Below are positions 42,796 through 53,349 of a stretch of DNA of 64,000 bases, one piece after another (position 1 is the stretch's first letter; the number at the start of each line of letters is the position of its first letter). The stretch comes from Brachyhypopomus gauderio (taxonomy: Eukaryota; Chordata; Actinopteri; Gymnotiformes; Hypopomidae), in the NCBI RefSeq assembly GCF_052324685.1, contig NC_135214.1, positions 3,393,871-3,457,870 on the forward strand, read 5' to 3'. Position numbers and translations under genes: made by a program. A model generated the notes under the pieces. That model was not told the DNA's origin. It saw only the letters and a list, made by a program, of their open reading frames with translations, and made no database searches.

Positions 42796-43976
42796 CACTA
42801 TATTGCCAAAAGTATTTACTCACATATGAGATTAAGTGACATCCCATTCCTAATCCCTAAGGTTCAATATAATGTTGGTACACCCTTTGCAGCTAGAACA
42901 GCTTCAACTCTTCTGGGAAGACTGTCCACAAGGTTTGGGAGTGTGTTTATGGGGATTTTTGACGATTCTTCCAGAAGCGCATTTGTGAGGTTGCATACTC
43001 ATGTAGGACGAGAAGGCCTGGCTCTCAGTCTCCACTCTAATTCATCGCAAAGGTGTTCTATCAGGTTGAGGTCAGGACTCTGTGCAGGCCAGTCAAGTTC
43101 ATCCACACCAGAATCTGCCATCCATGACCTTGGTGCACAGTCAAGTTGGAAGGGGCTGGTTCCAAACAATTCCCACAAAGTTGGGAGCATGGAATTGTCC
43201 AAAATGTCTTGGTATGCTGAAGCATTTAGAGCTCCTTTCACTGGAACTAAGGGGCCAAGCCCAGCTCCTGAAAAACAACCCCACACCATAATCCCCCCTC
43301 CACCAAACTTTACACTTGGCACAATGCAGTCAGACAAGTACCTTTCTCCTGGCAACTGCCAAACCCAGACTGATCCATCAGATTGACAGATGGAGAAGTG
43401 CGTGCCTCCACCCCTCTAGAGTCCAGTGACGGTGTCCTTTACACCACTGCATCTGACGCTTTGCATTGCACTTGGTGATGTATGGCTTGGATGCAGCTGC
43501 TCGACCATGGAAACCCATTCCATGAAGCTCTCTGCGCACTGTTCTTGAATCTGAAGGCCACATAAAGTTTGGATGTCTGTAGTGATTGAGTCTGCAGAAA
43601 CTTGACAACCTCTTTGCACTATGCACTTCAGCATCCACTGACCCCGCTCCGTCAGTTCACGTGGCCCACCACTTCATGGCTGAGTTGATCTCATTCCCAA
43701 ACACTTCCATTTTCTTATAATACAGCTGACAGTTGACTGGAATATTTAGGAGTGAGGAAATTTCACAACTGGATTTGTTGCACAGGTGGCATCTTATTAC
43801 ACTTCCACACTGGAATTCACTGAGCTCCCGAAAGTGACCCATTCTTTCACAAATGTTTGTGAAAACAGTCTGCATGCCTAGGTGCTTAATTTTATACACT
43901 TGTGGCTATCAAAGTGGTTGGAACACCTGATTATGATAATTTGGATGAGTGAGTGAATACTTATGACAATATAGTG
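42796..43976 (-). mobile_element. Tc1/mariner copy, degenerate, both ends present
   Basis: Inverted repeats of about 28 bp (CACTATATTGCCAAAAGTAT at the left; the right end is its complement with three or four changes) are flanked by TA. The transposase lies on the minus strand. Recognisable blocks are [56 protein letters not shown] and [14 protein letters not shown]. The frame is interrupted several times, so it is inactive, although the ends could still be recognised in trans. Confidence 0.92.
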
Positions 43977-44311
43977 TATTTCTTTATTACTCAGTTCCTT
44001 ATTTATAGTGCTTAAGTCTTCTGATCATTTGCAAGATATGTAAGCAATGATATTTTTTTCACTTTTTAATCTATTTCATCCACTCTGGTCCTAAACCAAC
44101 AGTTTAAGAGTTCCTCTTCATTCACACAGCTGGTGGTTATAACCCCCACCCCACTTCTCTAGTTCTGTCGCTGCCTCTTCACTTAACAGCGTCGTGGCTC
44201 TTTCCAAGCAGGCGCAAAAGAGATTTCGCTGACAGTAATTTTAGGGGAGGGTTCCAAGCTGTCCTTGATATTGACATTAGGAGGAAGACTCCCGAGCGGG
44301 CAGCAGCAGAG

Positions 44312-44813
44312 ATGGGCTGCACACCCTCCAAATCCACCATCACCTACACTCACGAGCGCGTGTGTGGAGATCTCGACACCTGCTCCACGTTTCTTCCGAG
44401 TTCGAAAAGCTCTCTGTCAACTCCGGAACGTCCCTCACCAATACTGTGTGTAGAGACCAGCAGTGGGAAACAAACTTTTCTCAGCGGTGAGTTTTTTTTT
44501 GTTGTTGTTTAACCCCCATAACCTCAGGAAGAAAAAAAACTTTCAGTGTTCATCCGCTTTTAAGTAGCGTGCAACTGGTTTTGCATGGCGTTTGGTCTAC
44601 GATGCGTTCTTCTGAGGTTTCTCTCCTGTCCTTACTGCAGTCCCTGGTCAGGACAGCCACGGGCGAGCCGTGACTCGGTCCAACAGCCAGGACGCGTGGA
44701 GTTCGGCCAGCATGATCAGTCCCTTCTACCCGCCGCGCGCGCGCGTTCACCCGTGCTGCCACAGTGACTCCAGCGACTCGGAGGAGAGCGAGACACCTGC
44801 GGGGAAACGGTGA
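44312..44813 (+). CDS. unrecognised 115-aa protein with predicted dual-acylation N-terminus
   Basis: Two exons, 44312-44486 and 44641-44813, joined by a good GT-AG intron (GTGAGT donor, cttactgcag acceptor), phase 1, ending in TGA. The protein starts MGCTPSKS: Gly2 with Ser/Lys nearby suits N-myristoylation and Cys3 palmitoylation, an arrangement also known at the start of PCARE (MGCTPS). The rest is Ser/Pro-rich and low in hydrophobic residues. A SNSQDAWSSASMISPFYPP segment lies in the middle, and an acidic DSSDSEESE stretch typical of CK2 sites near the end. No folded domain was recognised. It sits between cdc16 and upf3a in the same orientation. The codon use and exact splice sites look genuine, but I know no named homologue. 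No clear poly(A) signal was found before the upf3a promoter. Confidence 0.6.
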
Positions 44814-45094
44814 CCGTTCGGGCGTGCATGTCTCGCGCACGTCGCCCGACTGACCGGGAGACGTTTCATCTTTCATTTACCCGGGTCTCAAAGTGCATCG
44901 GGCGGGCGACGCACCTCGTTTACTCTTTTTTTCTCTACAAGACTGATCTTTGCATTTCGACATTTTCATTATTGCTTATGGTGTATTTCCAAAATATACC
45001 GTATACAAAATTACAAAATTTATCAAAGCAAGCTACACGTTAAAAAAAGAGATACGGTCTCACCGTTGTTTTCATCTCAAACCTCGCGGTATTT

Positions 45095-45146
45095 GGGAAT
45101 TCTCGCGAGCGAGCGGATTCCGACGGCGAAGAGGAGAAATGGAGAT
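45095..45146 (+). promoter_or_regulatory. upf3a: upf3a proximal promoter/5' leader with TCTCGCGAG element and tiny uORF
   Basis: TCTCGCGAGC at 45101-45110 matches the palindromic TCTCGCGAGA promoter element known to be bound by BANP. ATG GAG ATA TGA (45139-45150) is a three-codon upstream frame whose stop overlaps the upf3a start as ATGA. Confidence 0.5.
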
Positions 45147-47082
45147 ATGAGGGCTGAAAAAGAACATATGACAGGAAGCAGGGAGCGAGGCATCGTCGAG
45201 ATACAGTTCAGAGACGGTCCGAGGGAGCACGACAGCGTCACAGCCAACTCCAAACACAAGGAAGAGAAGAAGGAGATCTTCAGCAAGGTACGCGGCGCCT
45301 TCGCGCTCGTATGCGGCGCAGTGTGGAGCGTGATGGAGGAGCGTGCGGAGAGCGTTCAGCACCACGGACAGCGCACCCGCCGCAGCTGTCCGACCGGCCG
45401 CATCTCGAACCACTGAACGAAAACAGTGTGAAATTGATTGATAACGTGACGTGTTACTTTTCCACTGCGTTACATTTCCAATTGATCCATATGCCCACAT
45501 CGCATTTAGTACGCGGTCTCTTTTTAAACTGCCAGTTAATCCCCGTTGCTGGGTAGCCATATCGTCAGCTACAAATGTGTTACATGCTCTGTTGTACATT
45601 TTGTCACGAAGGTTACTACGTTCAACTGATAGTAACCCAATACACGAGAGGGGTAAATTTAGAAAAGTGGTTAAACGAAGTGAAAGAAAATATATATAAC
45701 GTCCATGCACGAGCCTTCTAGGTATTTTTACACCACCAAGTGCACGTTTTTACTATCAAAATGACAGTTAGTTTCATGTACCAGGTTGTCATTCGACGAC
45801 TGCCACCCAGTCTATCAAAAGACCAACTGGAGGAACAACTGAGTCCTTTGCCTTCTTTCGACTATTTTGAGTTCTTTCCTGCCGATCAAAGGTATTTTTT
45901 TCATTCATTCAACTTTATTTTCTGTAATATTACATAATATATCCTATAACAAACTTTTTTTTCCCTGTAGCCTATATCCACATCTTTTCTCCAGAGCATA
46001 CATCAACTTCAAAAACCCAGAGGATATAATTCTCTTCAGAGATCGTTTTGACGGTTATGTTTTCATCGACAGTAAAGGTAACCTTACCACAGAAGACCCT
46101 TGACACTGGCCGTTTACGTTTTCACTACCTCCTTTTCACACTAGGTATGATAATCTGCTATTAGGATTTCTCTTGTCTCTTGTCATCTAGGCCAGGAGTA
46201 TCCAGCTATCGTCGAATTTGCCCCTTTTCAAAAGGTCTCCAAAAAAAAACTCAAGAAAAAGGACACTAAAGCCGGAAGCATTGAAGAAGGTATTTAGTGA
46301 TCATTGAGAAAATATGCATACAGTTGCACAATAATGCATTTTATTACATGCAATGCCATTTTTGCCACCAGACCCAGAATACAAACGATTTCTGGAGAAC
46401 TACTCGTGCGATGAGGAGAAGTCGATGGCCAATCCAGAGACGCTGCTTGGAGAGATTGAGGCTAAAACACGAGAGCTCATAGGTACATGAATCCTTCAGC
46501 TTTGTCACCACACCCACCAAACTGGAGTGTCATCTTCTTTGCCATTATATTTACAACAGTACAAGCTGAAATTAATTTCCCCATCTGTACTGGTCAGTGG
46601 TAGGTAGCTCTCTAAAAATCTTTGATGCAAAATGTTTTGTTTTGGAACTCTAACATGAATCTGCCTTTTAAAATACATCAATTTTTAAAACTTAACTGCA
46701 GCTAAAAGGACAACCCCACTGCTGGAATACATTAAGAACAAGAAGTTGGAGAAACAGGTTGGGATGTAATAACTAGCTTTCTGTTTCTGATACATGTGAT
46801 GGCTGAGGTAAATGTTCTTATACTGGACCTTTTCTTCTTCTTCTTCTTCTTCTTCTTCTTCTTCTTCTTCTTCTTCTTCTTCTTCTTCTTCTTGGCCGTT
46901 TCCCCACAGAGAATCCGTGAGGAGAAGCGTGAGGAACGTCGGAGACGCGAGCTGGAGAAGAAGCGACAGAGGGAGGAGGAGAAAAGGAAGCGTCGGGAGG
47001 AGGAGAGAAGGAAGCGCAAGGAAGCAGAGAAGCAGAAGAAGCTCTCTGAAAAGGAGATCAAGATCAAGGTGCATGGAACTCT

Positions 47083-47117
<35 letters not shown>

Positions 47118-47343
47118 CCACTCTTCACTTCTCACTCCTCAACTCTCACTCCTCACCTCTTTCCCTCCACTCTCACTCCTCAACTCTCACTCCTTACCTC
47201 TCACTCTTCACCTCTCACTCCTCAACTCTCACTCCTCACCTCTTACTCCTCAACTCTCACTCCTCACCTCTTACTCCTCAACTCTCACTCCTTACCTCTC
47301 ACTCTTCACCTCTCACTCCTCAACTCTCACTCCTCACCTCTTA

Positions 47344-47379
<36 letters not shown>

Positions 47380-47436
47380 CCACTCTTCACCTCTCACTCC
47401 TCACCTCTTTCCCTCCACTCTCACTCCTCACCTCTT

Positions 47437-47470
<34 letters not shown>

Positions 47471-49801
47471 TACCTCTCACTCTTCACCTCTCACTCCTCA
47501 ACTCTCACTCCTCACCTCTTACTCCTCAACTCTCACTCCTCACCTCTTACTCCTCAACTCTCACTCCTTACCTCTCACTCTTCACCTCTCACTCCTCAAC
47601 TCTCACTCCTCACCTCTTACTCAACTCTCACTCCTCAACTCCCACTCTTCACCTCTCACTCCTCAACTCTCACTCCTCACCTCTTACTCCTCAACTCTCA
47701 CTCCTCAACTCCCACTCTTCACCTCTCACTCTTCACCTCTCACTCAACTCTCACTCCTCAACTCTCACTCTTCACCTCTCACTCCTTACCTCTCACTCCT
47801 CACCTCTCACTCTTCAACTCCCATTATTCAACTCCCACTCTTCACCTCTCACGCTTCACCTCTCACTCTTCAACTCCCATTCTTCAACTCCCACTCCTCA
47901 ACTCCCACTCTTCACCTCTCACTCTTCACCTCACTCCTCATCTCTCACTCCTCACCTCTCACTCTTCAACTCCCACTCCTCAACTCTAACTCCTTTTTCA
48001 GCCGTTTCAAATTATAGCTCAGAGGCATCAGAGTTTATTTTATAACTACGAACCCTGACGTTGCTCCAGCTGTTAAAGAAATGTGACCGAGACGACGATG
48101 TGGATTCAGACCGACTGAAAGACAAAGGGGACAGTGGGGAGCAAGAGCGGCCCAAATGGGACAAACCTGCCAGCCACACTAGATCGAAGGAACCAAAGGA
48201 AAAGTGAGTCATTCTGTAAACCTGCTTCTCGAGCCGTTAAACGACCAGGTGGTGAGTGGAGAGTAGAGGGCACGTCTGTGTGTTTGTGGTGTCTCCTCGT
48301 GCCGCAGGGCTCCACCAGAGAGCGAGCGTGAGACGAGGGAAGGACACGGCCGGCGGCAGAGGGACAAGGAGCAGCGCGGCCGCGAGGACGAACACAAGCG
48401 ACAGCGGCACCACTACGACTTCGACAAGTTCACGCGACGCAAGGATGAGACCAAGTGGGGAAAGGGCTACTGCCAGGACCGGGGCAGGAAGGAGGGCCAT
48501 GGCCTCGGCTACCCCTACTGCCCAGAGACGGGGGACAAGCCGGGCAAGGAGGACAGGGAGGACATGGGGAGCAGGAAGGAGCGCATCCGGAACAAGGTGA
48601 GCCGGGGCCGATGGAGCGGCAGCCGTGCCACGTGACGCACTGCGCTCCTCTAGGTCTTCATGTCTGTGTGCATCTCCGCACCGGGCCAGGAGTGCCACGC
48701 CCCTTTCACGTAAAAGCTTACAGTTCATTGGTCAGCCACTACTTGAAGGACAACACAAGCACATGTCATGACATCGTGAGCATAAGCAGTAACATTTGTC
48801 TTTCTGTTTGTCCAGCACAGGTGGTGTTACATCCACCGCTACTGTTCTGTCTTAGGCTATTCCCTGTGGTTGATGTATTCAAATATTGTTATGGTTGTGT
48901 GGGTGTGCAATACAAATCCTCCTCCCTCCTGGGGCTTGTATTGCAGCTCTGTGCTTGTGCCGTGAGCTGTAGAGTACTGATGTCTTGTCGAGGCAGTTAG
49001 CTGTGAATTTGGCTGTTGGCAATCTTGGGCTGATTATTGATGGAAGGCAACGTGTCTCTCAGTCTGTGTTAGTGCATCAGGAGAAAAGGACCTCCCAGTC
49101 TGATGGGCCAGACCAGATAGGAGGGGCTCTGCCAGCCAAGGTACAGATAGCCTTCGAGCCTTTCTACCCAAGGGGAGGGGATACCACACTGTGGTATGCT
49201 GGGAGGCCCCACACCTTATCACGCAAGGCCTCGTTGTTGACAGCAAAACAAAAAGCACATGCCGCATGATGGCTCTAGTTATTATAATTTAAGTAATTTT
49301 TTAAGTGATTTTTTTGGAATCATAATCCAACCCAAAATCAAGACCAAATGTGACTGCTAGGTGCATTTTTAACTGAGACAGTGTCAAACTGTAGTTCTAC
49401 ATTTGAGTATGCTTCATATATTTGCTGTCAAAAACCTGTTGCGTGCTGTTCTAAACTTTTAACACAGGGGAAGGACAGTGTTCAGAGCCAGAGAGACATT
49501 CTCTTTTGCTCTGCTAATAAACAAGAGGGTTAAGGAAGGGCTCACTGTGGCCACTCTGAAGTAAAATGTGAGCGACATGCTCTTGTCTCTTGTGTCTCAC
49601 TCTTGTCTCTTGTGTCTCACTCTTGTCTTGGGACAGGACCGTCCAGCCATGCAGCTGTACCAGCCGGGTGGCCGCAGCCGTAAGGCCGTGGGCTGTGGGA
49701 ACAAGACCTTTGATCTGGGTGCCCTCTCCCCGGAGTCTGGTGCAGAGGCCTGCTACGACCAGGCCGCCGGTGCCGGTTCGGAGAAGAGTACAGATGAGTG
49801 A
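45147..49801 (+). CDS. upf3a: UPF3A, nonsense-mediated decay factor, ten coding exons
   Basis: Binds UPF2 through its RRM-like domain and, more weakly than UPF3B, the exon-junction complex through its C-terminus. Exons: 45147-45287, 45785-45891, 45971-46077, 46191-46289, 46372-46482, 46702-46757, 46910-47068, 48070-48203, 48308-48596, 49637-49801; 455 aa plus TGA in one frame (human 476). Visible parts are the Smg4/UPF3 domain (VVIRRLPPSLSKDQLEEQ ... SRAYINFKNPEDIILFRDRFDG, about residues 48-165), a long Arg/Glu/Lys helix (exons 7-8), a charged region, and the EJC-binding motif DRPAMQLYQPGGR at about 402-414. The cdc16 neighbour matches human UPF3A rather than UPF3B (X-linked). Introns 6 and 7 hold a TTC repeat and a large minisatellite. 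Confidence 0.96.
46828..46894 (+). repeat. upf3a: (TTC)n microsatellite in upf3a intron 6
   Basis: About 22 CTT/TTC units that end 15 bp before the acceptor of exon 7 and extend its pyrimidine tract. Confidence 0.95.
47085..47990 (+). repeat. upf3a: 0.9-kb nearly G-free minisatellite in upf3a intron 7
   Basis: Dozens of 13-15 bp units of the type ctcaactctcact / ctcacctcttact. Only one G was noticed in the whole run, and stop codons are almost absent, so long spurious frames result. A segment of about 175 bp recurs about 276 bp later (compare 47192 and 47468), a higher-order duplication. Confidence 0.95.
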
Positions 49802-49827
49802 CAGTGAAGTTGCGCTCGGCTCAGCTC

Positions 49828-49866
49828 AGGCGGGCCACCAGGCGGGCCACCAGGCGGGCCACCAGA
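49828..49866 (+). repeat. upf3a: 12-bp tandem repeat in upf3a 3' UTR
   Basis: Three copies of caggcgggccac, then a changed copy, starting about 27 nt after the stop. Confidence 0.9.
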
Positions 49867-50246
49867 TGGGCGGGGCAGCGTCACCCGGAGATTCAGCCAC
49901 TTCAGTCCCATTTTGTTCCCTACGTGGGCGTAGCACACAAAGACATGCTCCTCAATCTCCATGCACTACGTCACCAGTCCGTACAGATCCAACAATCCAA
50001 CAGTCAGTATTTAGAGCAGCTACTGTATGCTTGATTTTGACGCCTTGAGATCACTGCCTATTTGGATTCTTGTTTTATTTTTACACCACCCACCACAGGA
50101 ACTCGACACACTTTATCAGCTAACCACCTGTCTGAGATCAAATGTCTCACCATTTTCAAAGGACAGTTTTACATGTGTTTTGTAGAGAAACAAGTGGATT
50201 CCATCGGACTAGTTTGTGGTCTATAGCTTTTGCTGTAAAGATCATA

Positions 50247-50879
50247 AATAAATGTTGTGAAATTCGTATTTTTAATATGATATATATGTTTACATCTGTT
50301 CTCGAGCTTCAGTACAGGCCCATAAGAACATCTGTTATGATCTTTATGGTTGTGAGAGAATGCATGCACACGGTTTATGTAAATCTGGCTGTAATAGCAC
50401 TGACTTCACTTAACTCTGCATGTACCTCATTATTTCAAATATGGAAGGTAAAAACATGCCTTGCGTGACAACTATCTGTGTGCGTGTGTGTGTGTGTGTG
50501 TGAGTGTGTGAAACATTGTGGCTTCCCTTGTGATTTTATCAGTTCTACGCTCATATGAGCCTGTAGCTAATTTTCTTTACTTGCGAGCCAAGAAGAACAA
50601 ATTTGGCATTTCATTAAAAGCTGTAGAACATAATCAGCTTGTACTTCTGATATCATAAGATGTAAGATTTCATTTAGACAGTGCTGTATACTAAACAGGA
50701 GTCTGGTTTTACTCTGGAACATCCAACAACAATTGATTTGCACTTCACACCTCTGTTCACTACTGTGAATGGAGTCTGAATTGCAGGGTTGTTTTGCTCT
50801 TACTTGGAAGACCACAAAGTTTCAACCTTTCCATTTGAGGTAATGCATAGTCTTACATTTTATATTTCTCAACAATAAA
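50247..50879 (+). terminator. upf3a: alternative poly(A) signals of upf3a
   Basis: AATAAA at 50247-50252 and again at 50874-50879. The 3' UTR would be about 0.45 or 1.08 kb. Confidence 0.5.
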
Positions 50880-50899
50880 GATGATATACAGCACACCAT

Positions 50900-51950
50900 G
50901 AATTGTGAATCTGTGTTTTAAAAGGTAATTGATTCATTTAAAAGGCATGATCATTAATTAATCACTAGATCACACCGGTTAAGACGTGTAGTCAGTAGCA
51001 AGGATTTTGCTATTTGAGTTGACAATCCAGTAATCCAATAAGACAAAATAAAAAAGTTTGTATAGTTTGCGCTTGTCTAATCTATCTAATTGTCTTTATT
51101 TATCTAATTTAGTGTGCTATCTTCATGTTGGTCTTTGCAACCATCGCTAGATGTAGATTAAATCCACCAGTGTTCATAAACACCAGTGTTCAGCCTTCAG
51201 TGTTCCAAATCTGGTACCAGGAGAACAGATTCACAGCACGTGAATTTCTGGAAAAAGTTTGAAAGTGTATTAAAAAAGACTGGTTAAGAATGAAAAAATT
51301 TTAATTCCGAGAAAGGAGGTACAGCTGAAATCGTAGGAGCAGTGAAAGGTACAAGATAAGCAGGTAACCAGAAGGAAAAGACAGGTTCTACATGAGAAGC
51401 AGACAGATAATACAATGATCAGAATGTTCAATGTCATGGTGACAACCAATAGATCACAAATTCCTTTATCATTGATAACTAACCACTAGCTGTCTAAACT
51501 AATGTCTCTGAATTGGGTAACTGCCTGTTTTAAGCCCAAAATTATGATAGAGAATAGATAACCTTTTGACCTACCTGACACAAAAATGTGTACTGCACAC
51601 AGATGTGAATATTATCATTTTGGTGTATTTGCCTGGCGTGACCTAAATGTGCTCCGTCTAAAAAAAAAAGGAGCTTTTGGTCTTCCCTAAGGAAGGAGTC
51701 ATGTGTGTTTCTCCTGGGATAGTGAAATCTGCCACAAGGCACTTTGGCTAACGTCGATTTCATCATCGCATCCTGTTCATGATTCAGTTCAGTTGGTACT
51801 GAGTCAGTTCTCGACTAGCAACAGTTCACAGTGAAAAAGGAGACAGGATGTAGATGAATAATATTAACTGCTTTCTCAGGACTCCACACTCGCTGTGCAC
51901 ATACTGAACAGTCTCACAAATTGTAAGTGGTTAACGGTTCAAACGGGCCT
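50900..51950. other. intergenic, nothing recognised
   Basis: AT-rich sequence without convincing exons or repeats. Confidence 0.6.
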
Positions 51951-51970
51951 CTTTGGGAGTGCTGCCGTTC

Positions 51971-53345
51971 TACAACCACTGGCAAAAATGATGGAACCAC
52001 CAAATCTCTGAGGATGTTCCTACAGTTGTTTAATTTTGTAGAAAAAAAAGCAGATCACAGACATGACAAAAAACTAAAGGCATTTCAAATGGCAACTTTC
52101 TGGCTTTAAGAAACACTAAAAAAATTAAGAAAGATAGCCAGTAACAGTTAGATTTTTAGAACAAGCACAGGGAATAAATTATGGAATCACTCAATTCTGA
52201 GGAAAAAAATTATGGAATCACCCTGCAAATTTTCATTACAAACACTAACACCTGCATCAGATTAAAGCTGCTCATTAGTATGCAGGTAAAAAGGAGTGAT
52301 CACACCTTGGAGAGCTGTTGCAATAAGTAGACTGATATGAATCATGGCTCCAACACCAGAGATGTCAATTGAAACAAAGGAGATGATTATCAAACTCCTT
52401 AAAGAGGGTAAATCATCACGAAGTGTTGCGCAAGATGTTGTTGACAGTCAGCTGTGTCTAAAACCTGGACCAAGTACAAACAACATGGGAAGGTGGTTAA
52501 AGGGAAGCATACTAGTAGACAAGGAAGACATCAGAGCATCAAGACAGAAAACTTAAAGCAATATGCCTTGAAAACAGAAAATGTACCACAAAATAAATGA
52601 GGAACAAATGGGAGGAAACTGGAGTCATCTGTGACCGAACTGTAAGAAACCGCCTAAAGGAAATGAGATTTGCATACAGAAAAGCTAAAAGAAACCATCA
52701 CTAACACCTAAACAGAAAGAACAAGGTTACAATGGGCCAAGGAAAGGCAGTCATGGACTGTGGATGACTGGATGAAAGTCATATTCAGTGATGAATCTCC
52801 AATCTGCATTGGACAAGGTGATGATGCTGGAACTTCTGTTTGGTGCCGTTCCAATGAGATTTATGCAGATGACGGTCTGACAACAACATGCAAATTTCCA
52901 CAGTCATTGATGCTATGAGGCTGCATGTCGGGTAAAGGCCCTGGGGAGATGACTGTCATTACAGCATCAATAAATGCACAGGTTTACATTTACATTTTGG
53001 ACACTTTCTTATCCCATCTATCGAAACGATGTTTGGGGATGATGAAATAATTTTTCAAGATGATAATGCATCTTGCCATAGAGTCAAATCTGTGAAAACA
53101 TTCCTTGAAGAAGGACACATAAGGTCAATGTCATGGCCTGCAAACAGGATCTCAGTCCAATTGAAAATCTGTGGTGGAATTATAGAAAATGGTCCATGAC
53201 AAGAGTCCAACCTGCAAAGCTGATCTGACAACAGCAATCAGAGAAAGCTGGAGCCAGATTGATGGAGTACTGTCACTCATTAAGTCAACACCTCAGAGAC
53301 TGCAAGCAGTTATAAAAGCCAGAGGTGGTGCAACAAAGTACTAGT
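51971..53345 (+). mobile_element. Tc1-like copy with long left terminal repeat, right end missing
   Basis: Begins TACAACCACTGGCAAAAATG and carries the internal repeat tatggaatcac twice (about 52180 and 52212), typical of an IR/DR-type end. The transposase remnant starts MAPTPEMSIETKEMIIKLLK (52344), shows KEGKSSRSVAQDV, and ends with CHRVKS.. and a catalytic-domain-like region, with several frame breaks. After caacaaagtactag the expected right inverted repeat is absent, so the copy is truncated and immobile. Confidence 0.88.
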
Positions 53346-53349
53346 GATG

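Noticed and set aside
42999-43355. Minus-strand frame with [15 protein letters not shown]
   Set aside because: A Tc1 transposase fragment inside a degenerate element, not a host gene.
45072-45710. 212-codon minus-strand frame
   Set aside because: Antisense to upf3a exon 1 and its leader; no recognisable domain and no splice logic.
46796-48017. Two long plus-strand frames of about 400 codons rich in Leu, Thr, Ser and His
   Set aside because: They are translations of the TTC repeat, upf3a exon 7 and the G-free minisatellite. Absence of G removes most stops; upf3a exons on both sides splice across it.
48237-48728. 163-codon minus-strand frame, Leu/Ala/Val-rich
   Set aside because: Antisense shadow of the charged, GC-rich upf3a exon 9.
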